Numbered from the stretch's first letter, positions 25,144 through 34,602 are shown. The stretch: DNA of 64,000 nucleotides from Micromonospora_G sp044458865 (GCF_044458865.1 NZ_JBITIH010000022.1:66727-130726); one strand, 5' to 3'. A program made the numbers and translations. Notes: a model not told the origin generated them from the letters alone.

Positions 25144-25710
25144 ATGCCCGACGAGCAGGTCCTGTCCGAATCCACCTACCACGCGGTGATCAACGCGCCG
25201 ATGGAGCGGATCGACATCGCGGACTGGTTGTTCAACCTCCCCGACGCCGAATACCAGCGTTGCGCACCACCGGACCACATCGCCGCGGGCTACACCACCA
25301 CCGACGACGGCCGCCCCATGTCGATCAACGTGGAGCAGATCGGCGACGGGCTCCTCGTCCAGCACTACGTCGGCGAGATCGTCGGCCCCCACCACTGCCG
25401 GATGGTGTCGCTCTCCGACGTCTACACGACTCAGGGGCGTACCAAGGTCAAGGTCATCTGGGATCTCAGCGTCAAGCCGATCGACGAGGGTCGCTGCGAG
25501 TACACCAACAGCGTGGTCGCGTTCACCACCGCCGAGTTCCTGGACTTCATCGACCTGCACAGCATCACACTCCAGCAGGCCGCCGCCACCCGTCAGGTCG
25601 CCTCCGCCGACCACAACAGCCGCGAGACCCCGCTCTTCGCCCAGAGCATCGAACGCCGGGCCCAGGGCCGGACAACGCCGACCGAAGCGCCGGGAGAGGA
25701 AGAACCGTGA
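25144..25710 (+). CDS. Unknown protein, possible START/SRPBCC-like fold
   Basis: A 188-residue soluble protein starting MPDEQVLSESTYHAVINAPM. The pattern (HAVINAPMERIDIADWLFNLP, then HHCRMVSLSDVYT, KVKVIWDLSVKPIDEGRCEYTN and TAEFLDFIDLHSITLQQ) resembles the strand-rich core and long C-terminal helix of SRPBCC-type lipid- or ligand-binding proteins, but this is only suggestive. ATG follows AGGAGAGG. The following carboxymuconolactone-decarboxylase-like gene overlaps by 4 bp, so the two probably act together. Confidence 0.6.
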   Translation: MPDEQVLSESTYHAVINAPMERIDIADWLFNLPDAEYQRCAPPDHIAAGYTTTDDGRPMSINVEQIGDGLLVQHYVGEIVGPHHCRMVSLSDVYTTQGRTKVKVIWDLSVKPIDEGRCEYTNSVVAFTTAEFLDFIDLHSITLQQAAATRQVASADHNSRETPLFAQSIERRAQGRTTPTEAPGEEEP

Positions 25711-26024
25711 GTACGCCCGACCCGTCGCCCTTCGCCACGGCCCACGCCTTCACTCCCCGGCTGATGGAACTCGTCGACGACCCGCTCTACTCGCGGGTGT
25801 GGGCGGACCCGGCGTTGAGTCCGAGGGACCGCAGCCTCGTAACAGTTGCCGTACTCACCGCGCTGTATCGCCCGGAGGAGTTGCCCGAGCACCTGCACCG
25901 GGCGATCACCAACGGCGTGACCCGGGACGAGATCGCCGCCCTGATCACCCACGTCGCCTTCTACGCCGGCTTCCCCGCCGCCATCTCCGCCTCCGCCATC
26001 GCCGGCCACACCCTCAAGGGGTAG
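25707..26024 (+). CDS. Carboxymuconolactone decarboxylase-like protein
   Basis: A 105-residue protein of the carboxymuconolactone decarboxylase / AhpD-like fold: LSPRDRSLVTVAVLTALYRP, then ELPEHLHRAITNGVTRDEIAALITH and FYAGFPAA. It lacks the CxxC pair of AhpD peroxidases, so a decarboxylase or lactone-processing role is more likely than disulfide reduction. GTG start overlaps the previous stop (GTGA). Its TAG stop lies at the first bases of a 54-bp palindromic repeat. Confidence 0.82.
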   Translation: MSTPDPSPFATAHAFTPRLMELVDDPLYSRVWADPALSPRDRSLVTVAVLTALYRPEELPEHLHRAITNGVTRDEIAALITHVAFYAGFPAAISASAIAGHTLKG

Positions 26025-26074
26025 GGAAGGGCCCCTTGTTATCGCTTTTTGTATAGGAAGGGCCCCTTCCTAAC
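26021..26074. repeat. 54-bp double-palindrome repeat, copy 1
   Basis: Two arms with aagggccccttg / aagggccccttcc cores around a centre reading ttatcgctttttgtata. The repeat begins inside the TAG stop codon of the preceding gene. Each arm is itself palindromic and the arms are inverted with respect to each other. Confidence 0.9.
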
Positions 26075-26080
26075 ACGCCA

Positions 26081-26160
26081 GCGGCGTGAGGGGACGCGGC
26101 CGGCGCGGGGCGGCGTGAGGGGACGCGGCGGGCGCGGCGCGATGCGAGGGGGCGCGGCGG
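26081..26160. repeat. GC-rich tandem repeat, 29-bp period
   Basis: gcggcgtgaggggacgcggc occurs at 26081-26100 and again at 26110-26129, with a degenerate third unit to about 26160. It is noncoding and lies just after repeat copy 1. Confidence 0.65.
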
Positions 26161-26306
26161 GCTGCGGGGCGGCGCTGGATCATGTTTCCGCTGGCCAGCG
26201 TGCCGGTTGAGTCGGCCAGCGGACAGTTTTCACCGACGATCTGCACGAAACCATAAACTCACGGTGATTTCGTAGCTACCCAGCGATTGCGTCGGTTGGG
26301 AGTGCC

Positions 26307-26645
26307 ATGCACGAATTGGCGGACAAGAACAAGTACGTCGCGTTCCTGTTCATGAAGATCAGCCCTGAGTACTTCGCCCTCGGTCGTGAGGGCATCCACG
26401 AGGTCTCCGCCGGCCACGCCCGCGAGATGGGCAAGTACACCAAACAGCTCACCCACATCGTGTGCAGCGGGGTGGACGCGCGCTACGACCAGGTCACCAT
26501 GGTCGAGGCGGACTCTCTGGAGGAGATCCACGCGGCGGCGACCGACTTCCGGATGGGTGCGAAGGCCCGGTACATCGAGATCGTCGACATCGTGGTCGGC
26601 ATGAAGGCCCCGCCGCGCGGCCTGGCCAAGCGTTCCTCCACATAG
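26307..26645 (+). CDS. Small protein of unknown function, possible dimeric alpha/beta-barrel
   Basis: A 112-residue protein: NKYVAFLFMKISPEYFAL, EMGKYTKQLTHIVCSGVDARYDQVTMVEADSLEEIHAAATDFRMG, and ARYIEIVDIVVGMKAP. The alternation of strands and helices, with a final EADSLEEIHAAA helix and a strand, resembles ferredoxin-like dimeric alpha/beta-barrel proteins, but no catalytic residue pattern is recognised. Followed by a strong hairpin. Codon bias supports a real gene. Confidence 0.65.
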   Translation: MHELADKNKYVAFLFMKISPEYFALGREGIHEVSAGHAREMGKYTKQLTHIVCSGVDARYDQVTMVEADSLEEIHAAATDFRMGAKARYIEIVDIVVGMKAPPRGLAKRSST

Positions 26646-26722
26646 GACACGCTCCCCGGACGGCGGGAAGAGGATTTCGCGGGCGACAAGACCGGCCAGC
26701 CGCGCCGGGGCGGCGAAACCGG

Positions 26723-26770
26723 TTCCCGTACCGGCGGCCAGGCATCACCAGCCGGTCGCCGGTACGGGAA
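26723..26770. terminator. Strong hairpin between convergent genes
   Basis: Perfect 14-bp arms ttcccgtaccggcg (26723-26736) and its reverse complement (26757-26770), 20-base loop. Lies between the 26307-26645 gene and the end of the oppositely oriented glycyl-tRNA synthetase gene. Confidence 0.85.
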
Positions 26771-26787
26771 ACACAACCTTCGGCGGA

Positions 26788-29769
26788 CTACATCCGCAGG
26801 TGTTCCCAGTCGAGCAGGTCGGCGCCGAGGTCACGTACGGTCGCCAGCAGTCCGAGCCGGGCAGCGCGTAGGTCGAGGTCGTCGGTCATCACGAACACCT
26901 CGTCGAAGAAGGAGTTCACCGGACCGGTGATCGCACCGGCGACCTCGTTGAAGCGCTCCAGGTCTGGCTCGGCCGGCAACGCGTCGCGTACCTGGGTCAG
27001 CACCTCGTGCAGCCGCAGCTCTGCCGGCTCCACCAGCGCCTCCGGGCGGTAGCCGGCGGCCGTGCCGGCGGGGACGATCCGCCGGGCCCGCTGGATCGCC
27101 TCGGCCAGGGCCCGGAACTGCTCCTCCTTGACCAGGGCGTCGATCTGGGCGAGCAGACGGTCGGCGAGTCCGGGCCGGGCGGCGTGGGGCAGGACCGCCC
27201 GCACCCGGTCGACCGGTTGCCCCTCCTCGGTGAGCAACTGCTCCAGCCGACGGGTCAGGAACTCGGCCGCACCGGCGAGCACCGACTCCGCGACCGGCAC
27301 CGGCTGTCGCCGGGCCGCCGCGGCGAGCGCCTCGGTCAGGCTCAGACCGGCGATTTCCGGGTGGGCGCGGTGCACGGCCAGCAGACCGAGGAAGGCCCGG
27401 CGTACGGCGAACGGGTCGCTGCTGCCGGTCGGCAACCCGACGGTGGCGGCGAGGCCGGCGACCAGGTCCAGCCGGTCCGCCAGGGAGAGCAGCGCCCCGG
27501 GCAGCGTTCGGGGCAGCGCGTCACCGGCACTGCGCGGCAACTCGGACTCGTACACCGCCTGGGCGACCGCCTCCGACTCCCCCGCGTGCAGGGCGTAGTC
27601 GCGGGCCATCACCCCGGCGAGGCTGGTCATCTCGGTGACGAGCTGCGAGCCGAGGTCGAACTTCACCAGCGCGGCGGCCCGGTGCAGGGTCGCCGTGTCG
27701 GCCGGGCCGAGGTCCAGGGCGGCGGCCAGAACGCGGCCCAGTTCGGCGATCCGGTCGGAGCGGTCGGCCATCGAGCCGAGCTTGTCGGTGAAGGTGAGCC
27801 GGCTGATCCGTTCCCGCATCTCGACCAGCGGAACCTTCAGGTCGGCGCGGTAGAAGAAGGCCGCGTCCTCGTACCGGGCGCGCAGCACCGCCTCGTTGCC
27901 GGCGCGGACCAGGTCGGCGTCGACGGCACCGTTGGCGACGGCGACGAAGTACGGCATCAGCCCGCCCTGCGCGTCGCGCACCGGCAGGTAACGCTGGTGC
28001 TTGCGCATGACGTTGACCAGGATCGCCTCCGGCAGCCGGAGGTAGCTCTCGTCGAACCGGCCGAGCAGCGGTGTCGGCTGTTCCACCAGGTAGAGGATCT
28101 GGTCGATGAGCGACCGTTCGGCGTCGACGTCGAGCCGCCCGCCGACCTCGGCGGCGAGCCGCTCGGCACCGGCGACGATCAGCCGGCGACGCTCGTCCGG
28201 ATCGACCACGATGCCGGCGTCGGCCAGGATGCCCAGGTGGGCCTCGGCCGAGGCGACCGGGAAGGTCGGCGCGGGCGCGTTGCGGTGCACCCGGGTCTGC
28301 CGGTCGGAGGCGAGCGACGACACCGCCACCGGCACCACCTGGTCGCCCCAGAGGGCGAGCAGCCAGCGGACCGGGCGGGTGAAGGCGAGGTTCGGGTCGT
28401 TCCAGCGCATGTTCTTCGCCGAACGGAGCGACGTCACCACCTTGGCGAGCACGTCGCCGAGGACCTCGGTGGCGTCCCGGCCGGCCTCGGGGCGGAGCAC
28501 CGCCAGGTGCTCGACACCGTTGAAGTCGACCCGCTCCAGGGCGTCGACCTCGACCTTCTGCGATCGGGCGAAGCCGATCAGGGCGGGCGTGGGCTGGCCG
28601 TCGGCCGTGAACGCGGCGCCGGCCTTGGGGCCCTTCACCGTACGGACGTGGTCTTCTTCGCGGGCGGCGACAGCGTCCACGACGGCGACCAACCGGCGCG
28701 GGTTGGCCAGCACCCGGATCGTGCCGTGCGCCAGCCTCGTCGCCGCCAACCGCTCGGTCAGCTCCCGCCGGACCTGCTCCCGGGCGGTACGGGCCTCGGC
28801 CGGCGGCATCTCCTCGGTGCCGATCTCGAAGACGAGCTGCCGGGGCGCGGACTCACCGGTCGGCGTGACCGTCGGGGCGGTCGCCGTCGGGGTCGCTTCG
28901 ACCACACCGAGCGGGTGCCCGAGCTCTTCGCGCCGGGCCACCCAGAGACGGGCGACCTCGCCGGCCATTCGCCGCATCCGGGCGAACTCGGCGGCCCGCT
29001 CGGAGGTGGAGACCGCGCCCCGGGAGTCGAGCACGTTGAACGCGTGCGAGCACTTGAGCACGTACGTGTGCGCGGGCACCGGCAGGCCGGCGTCGATCAT
29101 CCGCTGCGCCTCGGTCGCGTACAGCTCCAACAGTTGGCGGTTGGCCGCCACGTCGGCGTCGTCGAGGTAGTAACGGGACATCTCATACTCGGACTGGCCG
29201 AAGACCTCGCCGTAGCTGACGCCCGGGGCGTACGCGATCTCCTTGAAGTGGCGTACGTTCTGCAACGCCATGATGATCCGCTCGATGCCGTACGTGATCT
29301 CCACGGCGGGCGGATCGAGGTTCACCCCGCCGGCCTGCTGGAAGTACGTGAACTGGGTGATCTCCAGCCCGTCGAGCCAGACCTCCCAGCCCAGCCCCCA
29401 GGCGCCGAGCGCCGGGGAGGTCCAGTTGTCCTCGACGAACCGGACGTCGTGCGCGGCCACGTCGATGCCGAGCGCGCTCAGGCTGCCCAGGTAGAGCTCC
29501 TGCGGGTTGCCCGGCTCAGGCTTGAGGATCACCTGGAGCTGGGTGTGCGTCTGGAGCCGGTTGGGGTTCTCGCCGTACCGGGAGTCGTCCGGGCGGACCG
29601 ACGGCTCGACGTACACCGTCCGCCACGGCTCCGGGCCGAGAACCCGCAGGAAGGTCGCCGGGTTGAGGGTTCCGGCACCGACCTCCGTGTTCATCGGTTG
29701 CACCACGAGGCAGCCCTGCCCCGACCAGTACGCCGTCAGGCGCGCCAGGGCATCTTGCATGGTCAGCAT
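26788..29769 (-). CDS. glyQS: Glycyl-tRNA synthetase, fused alpha and beta subunits
   Basis: A 993-residue single-chain enzyme. Residues ~1-290 are the alpha (GlyQ) subunit, with GCLVVQPMNTEVGAGTLNPA, WRTVYVEPSVRPDDSRYGEN and GWEVWLDGLEITQFTYFQQA. Residues ~310-993 are the beta (GlyS) subunit, starting LVFEIGTEEMPPAEA, with MRKHQRYLP in the core and an anticodon-binding-like C-terminus. In many bacteria these are separate chains; the fused form is known from a minority, including Chlamydia. Actinomycetes usually have the unrelated alpha2-type enzyme, so this may be a second glycyl-tRNA synthetase or the only one. Two ATGs (MLTM) are possible starts. It follows the dynamin genes but has a 60-bp gap. 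Confidence 0.95.
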   Translation of the reverse strand: MLTMQDALARLTAYWSGQGCLVVQPMNTEVGAGTLNPATFLRVLGPEPWRTVYVEPSVRPDDSRYGENPNRLQTHTQLQVILKPEPGNPQELYLGSLSALGIDVAAHDVRFVEDNWTSPALGAWGLGWEVWLDGLEITQFTYFQQAGGVNLDPPAVEITYGIERIIMALQNVRHFKEIAYAPGVSYGEVFGQSEYEMSRYYLDDADVAANRQLLELYATEAQRMIDAGLPVPAHTYVLKCSHAFNVLDSRGAVSTSERAAEFARMRRMAGEVARLWVARREELGHPLGVVEATPTATAPTVTPTGESAPRQLVFEIGTEEMPPAEARTAREQVRRELTERLAATRLAHGTIRVLANPRRLVAVVDAVAAREEDHVRTVKGPKAGAAFTADGQPTPALIGFARSQKVEVDALERVDFNGVEHLAVLRPEAGRDATEVLGDVLAKVVTSLRSAKNMRWNDPNLAFTRPVRWLLALWGDQVVPVAVSSLASDRQTRVHRNAPAPTFPVASAEAHLGILADAGIVVDPDERRRLIVAGAERLAAEVGGRLDVDAERSLIDQILYLVEQPTPLLGRFDESYLRLPEAILVNVMRKHQRYLPVRDAQGGLMPYFVAVANGAVDADLVRAGNEAVLRARYEDAAFFYRADLKVPLVEMRERISRLTFTDKLGSMADRSDRIAELGRVLAAALDLGPADTATLHRAAALVKFDLGSQLVTEMTSLAGVMARDYALHAGESEAVAQAVYESELPRSAGDALPRTLPGALLSLADRLDLVAGLAATVGLPTGSSDPFAVRRAFLGLLAVHRAHPEIAGLSLTEALAAAARRQPVPVAESVLAGAAEFLTRRLEQLLTEEGQPVDRVRAVLPHAARPGLADRLLAQIDALVKEEQFRALAEAIQRARRIVPAGTAAGYRPEALVEPAELRLHEVLTQVRDALPAEPDLERFNEVAGAITGPVNSFFDEVFVMTDDLDLRAARLGLLATVRDLGADLLDWEHLRM

Positions 29770-29829
29770 GGAAAACTCCGTCCGAGGCGACCCCTGGCAG
29801 GCAGGCGCTGCGGCGGCGCCAGGGCTCGC

Positions 29830-31350
29830 TCAGTGTAGTGACCGGCCCGCGCGCAGGTCGGCGAGCATCCCCTCGACACTACGCAACACCACCCGGGCGA
29901 GTTGCCGCTGATCCGGCCGGAGCAACGGGTCCTCGGCCTGCGCCTGCCACCGGTACAGCGCGTCGACACCCCGCTCCCAGAGCTGCCCACCGTCGGCGTC
30001 CAGCTCCAGCTCCAGCCGTACCGCCAGGCTGGTGCCGTTCCCGCCGACCAGCCGGTGCGCCTCGGCGGCAAGGTCGCCGTCGAGCTTCGTACGCGGGTCG
30101 CGGAGAGTGGCCAGCAGGCGCAGCTCCCGGAAGTCGTGCGCGGCGGCGAGCACCTGCTCGATCCGGGCGTGCAGTTCCGCCGTCCCCGGTCGGGGGTCGG
30201 TCCGCAGCACCCGTTCCAGCGCGGCGAGCGCGGACCGGGCCTTGAGCACCTCCCGCCGGTCGGTGAAGTACCGGGCGATCGACTCGCGCAGCTCGGTCAG
30301 CCCGCTGCGCCGGACCAGTTCGGCGGCGAGCCCGGCCCGGGTGGTGGCACCGGTACGGATGAGCGTGGTCGCCAACCGCAGCCCGAAGACCCCGAACCGG
30401 TCCAGCAGCGCCCGACGTACGGTCGCGTCCGGCACCGGCGTGTACTCGGCGGCGGCGTGCGATCCGCCGGTGGCCCGGCCGGCGGCGAAGTGGGTTTCGA
30501 CGAACCGGTCGGCGGAGAGCAGCGCGGCGGCGAGTTCGTCGCGGGGCAGCTCGGCCAGTTGGGCCAGCGCGACGAACTCGGTCTCGCTGAGCACCCGGCC
30601 GGCGAGCGCGACCAGGCCGGCGACCGGCACGGTGCCCATGCAGAGCGGGCGCACCCCCGGGTCCTGGGACTGACGCCGGGCCAGTTGCTTCGCGGTGACC
30701 AGGGCGTCGACCCGGCCGCCGCCCAGCTCGTCGGCGCGGGCGAGCACCAGGAGCGTGTTCACCGGCGCCGAACGGCCCACCACCCCGTCGCGCAACGCGC
30801 GCAGGAACCGCAGGTCGGTGCCGCGCCCGTCCCGGGTCAGGTAGAGCACCGCGTCGGCGTCCCGGACCACCTTCATCGCGGCCGGCGCGTCCCCCTCCTC
30901 GCCGCCGGCCGGCACGGGTGGCATCTCCATCAGCGTGGTGTGGCGCAGCACCCGGGTCGGCCAGCGGACCACCACCTCGCTGACCTGCGTCGACCGCCAG
31001 CCGCCCAGTTCCACCCGGAGTGCCCCGGTGGAGCGGACCACCGGCAGTTCCCAGGCCGACCCCTCGGCCGAGTACGCGGTCGCGCCCGGTTCCGGGCCGT
31101 CCTCGTACCACGTGTGCAGCGGTCCGCCGTCGGCCGGCTCGACCGGCGCCACCTCCTCGCCGAGGAAGGCGTTGATCAGCGTCGACTTGCCGGAGCGCCA
31201 GGGGCCGACGACCGCGATCCGCAGCGGTTCGGCGAACCGGTCCAGGTAGTGCCGGAGCCGTTCGGTGGCGCGCGGGTTGTCCCAGTAGAGCGCCAGCGCC
31301 TCGTGCAGCAGCGCCGGTACGGACTCGTCCAGCCGGGGGGCAGCGGTCAC
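29830..31350 (-). CDS. Dynamin-like GTPase, IniC-like, second of a tandem pair
   Basis: A 506-residue GTPase. G1 (GPWRSGKS, 49-56) is preceded by RIAVVG and followed by a G2/G3 region that is weak (TTLMEMPP rather than DTPG), and a G4-like VLARADE. The rest is helical, as in dynamin-like assembly domains. It is shorter than its partner and lacks an obvious membrane hairpin. The GTG at 31350 overlaps the partner's stop by 4 bp. Order after an IniB-like gene and a larger dynamin matches iniB-iniA-iniC of mycobacteria, where the products respond to cell-wall inhibitors. Confidence 0.82.
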   Translation of the reverse strand: MTAAPRLDESVPALLHEALALYWDNPRATERLRHYLDRFAEPLRIAVVGPWRSGKSTLINAFLGEEVAPVEPADGGPLHTWYEDGPEPGATAYSAEGSAWELPVVRSTGALRVELGGWRSTQVSEVVVRWPTRVLRHTTLMEMPPVPAGGEEGDAPAAMKVVRDADAVLYLTRDGRGTDLRFLRALRDGVVGRSAPVNTLLVLARADELGGGRVDALVTAKQLARRQSQDPGVRPLCMGTVPVAGLVALAGRVLSETEFVALAQLAELPRDELAAALLSADRFVETHFAAGRATGGSHAAAEYTPVPDATVRRALLDRFGVFGLRLATTLIRTGATTRAGLAAELVRRSGLTELRESIARYFTDRREVLKARSALAALERVLRTDPRPGTAELHARIEQVLAAAHDFRELRLLATLRDPRTKLDGDLAAEAHRLVGGNGTSLAVRLELELDADGGQLWERGVDALYRWQAQAEDPLLRPDQRQLARVVLRSVEGMLADLRAGRSLH

Positions 31351-33212
31351 GGCTGCCCGCCCAGCGGTGACGCCCCGGTGGCACTGCGGCCGGAGACCAG
31401 CCGCTGGGCCTGCTCGTAGAGGACCGCCAGCCGCCGCATCTCCTGTTCGATCTGGCGGTGCCGCTGGTCGCGTACGGCCGCGTCGGCGTCGGCGGACTGC
31501 TTGGCGGTACGCAGCGACCCGACGATCGCCTCCTGGAGGTCTTCGGTGAGCGCGGCGAAGTGGTCGCGCAGCATCCGCTGGACCCGTCGGGCGGTGTCGC
31601 GGCAGTCCTTGTTGAGCCGGAGGAAGAAGTCGTCGACGTGGCGCTGGGCGGCCACGCGTACCGCCGTCTGCCGGCGTTTGAGCAGCGACTTGCTCTCGTC
31701 CCGGATGCTTTTGCCACCGAAGAGGGCACCGGCGCCGATCGAGACGAAGTTGATCAGCGGCATGCCGGCGAGGCTGGTGGCGAGGCCGAACATCAGCACC
31801 CCGCCGTACGAGCCGCGCAACGCGGTGACCACCTTCTGGGTGGGGGTGAAACGCTCGATCGGGGGCTGTTCCAGCACCGGCAGCCGTTGCGCGAGGTCGG
31901 CCGGAACCTGGACCGACCAGTCCGGCAGCGCGTCCTGCCCGTAGCGGGCGAACTGGGCGGCGACCTGTCCGGCGATCCAGTCGCAACGCTGGGCGAGCCA
32001 GACGAAGTTCGCCTCCGCCGCCTCGACCAGGTTCTCCTCCAGCCACTGCTGGAACGGTTCCCAGCCGGTCTGCGGGTCGGCCGTCTCGAACGCCTCGTCC
32101 ACCTGGCGCAGGATCTTGCGGGTGCGGTCACGCAGGTCGTACTCGATGTCGGAGAGCAGGTCGGCCATCTCGTCGTTGAGCGTGTTCTGCCAGCGGGTGC
32201 TGCACCGGCGCAGCTCGTCGACCTCCCGCTGGGCGGCGCGCAGCCGACCCATGGCGGCGGTGTTGTCCCCGGACTGGGCGGAGGCCAGCTCGGCCCGCAG
32301 CGGCGCGGCGAGCTGTTCGATCACCGTACGGCTGAGCAGCGCCACCGCCGACCGGGCCAGCACCTCGGACTTGCTGTTCTGGTCGCGCAGCAGCCGGCCG
32401 ATCAGGTCGGGGAACCGGGACTCGGCGTTGACCTCCTTGTCGTCGGTCTTGGCGGCCTGTAGTCGCAGCGCGGCGGAGACCGGGATCAGCACCGCCGGCA
32501 CCCCGGCGCTGGCCAGGTGCTGCCGGTTGCGGTCGGCCACCGTACGCCAGTCCGGTACCAGGTCGATCTTTGTCTGGACCACGATCACGTTCGGGTGCGA
32601 CTGGGCGATCTGGAGCAGCAGGTTCACCTCGGCGACGGAGAGTTCCCGGGTCGCGTCCGAGACCAGGAGCACCGCGTCCGGGCGGGCCATGGCGGCGTAC
32701 GCGTTGGTGACCCTGGCCTGGTCGGGGCCGTCAGCGCCGGGGGTGTCGACCAGGGTGAGCCCGCCGGCGAGCAGTCCACGCGGGACTCCGATCTCGACGT
32801 GGGTGCTGCCGGCGGCACCGGCGCCGGGGGCGACCGCGGTGCTGATCCGGGCGACGGCCTGCTCGATCGGCAGCGGCAGTCGCTGTGCCGGGACCGGCGC
32901 CTCGGTGGCGGGTCGACCGGGTGCCGGTGCGGCGGCCTGGACCAGGGCGGCCGTCGGTTGTGGGGAGTGCCGGACCACCGTCGGGACCACGGTGGTCCGG
33001 CCGTCTCCCACCGGGCAGACCGGGGCGTTGATCAGTGCGTTGACCAGTTGACTCTTGCCCTGTTTGGGCTCGCCGACGACGAGGACCCGCAACCCCGGGT
33101 CGAGGAGTTGCACCCGTTTGCGGCGTACCGAGTCGACCAGGTCGGTACGGCCGTGTGCCGCGCAGAGCCGGCTGGTCTCGTCGAGTACGTCAAGCCAAAT
33201 CCGCGTCATCAC
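31347..33212 (-). CDS. Dynamin-like GTPase, IniA-like, first of a tandem pair
   Basis: A 621-residue dynamin-family GTPase. G1 is GEPKQGKS (47-54), G3 is DTPGADG and G4 is TKID, all intact. A helical bundle follows. A hydrophobic segment near residues 450-490 (GVLMFGLATSLAGMPLINFV, then SIGAGALFGG) is a good membrane-insertion paddle. C-terminal helices include RRVQRMLRDHFAALTEDLQ. IniA of mycobacteria is a dynamin-like membrane-fission protein, so membrane remodelling is the likely role. GTG and ATG starts are adjacent (33212, 33209). It overlaps the second GTPase by 4 bp; the IniB-like gene is upstream. Confidence 0.9.
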   Translation of the reverse strand: MMTRIWLDVLDETSRLCAAHGRTDLVDSVRRKRVQLLDPGLRVLVVGEPKQGKSQLVNALINAPVCPVGDGRTTVVPTVVRHSPQPTAALVQAAAPAPGRPATEAPVPAQRLPLPIEQAVARISTAVAPGAGAAGSTHVEIGVPRGLLAGGLTLVDTPGADGPDQARVTNAYAAMARPDAVLLVSDATRELSVAEVNLLLQIAQSHPNVIVVQTKIDLVPDWRTVADRNRQHLASAGVPAVLIPVSAALRLQAAKTDDKEVNAESRFPDLIGRLLRDQNSKSEVLARSAVALLSRTVIEQLAAPLRAELASAQSGDNTAAMGRLRAAQREVDELRRCSTRWQNTLNDEMADLLSDIEYDLRDRTRKILRQVDEAFETADPQTGWEPFQQWLEENLVEAAEANFVWLAQRCDWIAGQVAAQFARYGQDALPDWSVQVPADLAQRLPVLEQPPIERFTPTQKVVTALRGSYGGVLMFGLATSLAGMPLINFVSIGAGALFGGKSIRDESKSLLKRRQTAVRVAAQRHVDDFFLRLNKDCRDTARRVQRMLRDHFAALTEDLQEAIVGSLRTAKQSADADAAVRDQRHRQIEQEMRRLAVLYEQAQRLVSGRSATGASPLGGQP

Positions 33213-33402
33213 GCACCAAGTGTGCCGATTTCGACGCGATTATCAAGGGGTCGTACCACCGGTACCGCGGGCGACCACACCCGGTGAAAGGGGTGGCCAC
33301 CCGCAGTGTCGCAGGGGGGCCGGAGGCCGGGCCCACCGCAGCGGGGCCCGGACTCCGGCCGGTCGTCGCGCCGCGCCCACCCCCGGGCCGCGGCGCGACT
33401 GG

Positions 33403-34281
33403 TCAGAGCAGACCGTCGGTGAGGCCGAGCAGTCCGCCCGTGGAGTGGGCGTCGGTGGTGGCGTGCGCGTCGCCACCGAGCCCCAGGTCGCCGGTGAGTC
33501 CGACGCCGTCCAGGGTGTTGCCGACGGTCGAGGTGACGCCGCCGACCACGCCGTGCGGGTCGACCACGTCGCCGACGACCGGGACGCCACCGAGGCCGCC
33601 GGTGAGACCACCGGTGAGGCCGTCGGTCAGCCCACCGACGTCGAGCGAGTCGACCACGCCGAGGGAGTGGGTGAGGCCGGTGACCGTGTTGACCGCGAAG
33701 TCGGCGGTGCCGAGCAGGCCGTCGGTGGCGGTGCCGTCGAGGACCGCGCCGGTCGGGTCGTTGACCACGCTCTCGGCGGTGCCGACCACGCCGGTGACGC
33801 CGGAGGTGCTGACCACGCCCACGTCCAGGCTGTCCGCCACGTCGTTCACACCGGAGAGGTCGGTGGCCAGGCCCTGGGGGCTGACCGCGGCACCGATGCC
33901 GGGGATCACCGAGGCGGCGGCACCGAGGCCGGTCGGGTCGACCGTGATCGCGCCGAGCACCGAGGCGTTGACGTCGACGGTGTTGCCGTAGCCGGCGGAG
34001 GTGATCTGGTCGGCGACGGCGTGGAGCTGGCCGACGACGCCGAGCGGGCCGCCGTCGAGCGCACCCAGTCCGAGGTCACTGACCGGGGCGAGCGCGGTGA
34101 TGCCCTGGAGCGGGACGGTGTCCACCACGAACGGGATGACGTCCTGCACGTCGGCCGGGGTGAGGTCACCCAGCCCGGCGTCGGCCAGGGTGGCCTCGGG
34201 GTCGAGTTCGAAGGCCGAACGGGCGTCGACGTCGGTGAGCAGGCGAAGTACGAAGTCGTGCAGGTTCTGGGTGGCGTCCAT
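33403..34281 (-). CDS. IniB-like protein with repetitive glycine/valine-rich body
   Basis: A 292-residue protein. The N-terminal ~60 residues match the IniB N-terminal domain (NLHDFVLRLLTDVDARSAFEL, ATLADAGLGDLTPADVQDV). The rest is low-complexity with repeating GVVD, GLTG and LGGVP units and no membrane helix or clear secretion signal. In mycobacteria iniB heads the isoniazid-induced iniBAC operon; here it is upstream of two dynamin-like genes in the same order, 190 bp before them. ATG at 34281 is preferred as it begins at the conserved domain; GAGGAG lies about 10 bases upstream. Confidence 0.85.
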   Translation of the reverse strand: MDATQNLHDFVLRLLTDVDARSAFELDPEATLADAGLGDLTPADVQDVIPFVVDTVPLQGITALAPVSDLGLGALDGGPLGVVGQLHAVADQITSAGYGNTVDVNASVLGAITVDPTGLGAAASVIPGIGAAVSPQGLATDLSGVNDVADSLDVGVVSTSGVTGVVGTAESVVNDPTGAVLDGTATDGLLGTADFAVNTVTGLTHSLGVVDSLDVGGLTDGLTGGLTGGLGGVPVVGDVVDPHGVVGGVTSTVGNTLDGVGLTGDLGLGGDAHATTDAHSTGGLLGLTDGLL

Positions 34282-34602
34282 TATGGAGCGTTCTCCTCGG
34301 GTGGGCGGGGCCGGACGGTCCGGCGAACGGGGGCACCGGACCTGACAACGACAGTAGGCACCGGGTGACGTACCGGACATCGGGGACGCATCCCCGTCCT
34401 GCCGCGACCAGAACTAGGGCGGAGGCCACCCCTACGATTAGGGGCTTAGGGAGTCCGTCCCGTCAGATTTAGGGTCCCATTGGTGGAGGGATCTCTGGTA
34501 CGAAAGGAGGAGTCCGTACGGGCCCTCTCGGGGTGGACCGTACGAGCCCCCGCGCGGCCGACACGAGCCCTCCGGGGCAACCGGGTAAAGGAAACAGGTG
34601 CA
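34282..34602. promoter_or_regulatory. Divergent control region between the IniB-like and Hsp70-like operons
   Basis: About 320 bases with no gene. It contains a short dyad (cgggga cgca tccccg near 34381), repeated ttaggg words (around 34437-34475) and two copies of ggagtccgt (about 34450 and 34510). It presumably holds both promoters and operators for a shared regulator such as the ATPase-LuxR protein, but no site is proven. Confidence 0.5.

Noticed and set aside
25707..26024. AhpD-like alkylhydroperoxidase
   Set aside because: The CxxC pair required for AhpD activity is absent.
27007..29838. A 943-codon open frame opposite the glycyl-tRNA synthetase gene
   Set aside because: Antisense shadow caused by high GC; no domain pattern, while the other strand is a full glyQS.
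33055..34368. Plus-strand frame opposite the IniB-like gene, rich in Gly, Val, Asp and Arg
   Set aside because: It mirrors the low-complexity minus-strand gene, which has the conserved IniB N-terminus and better start signals.
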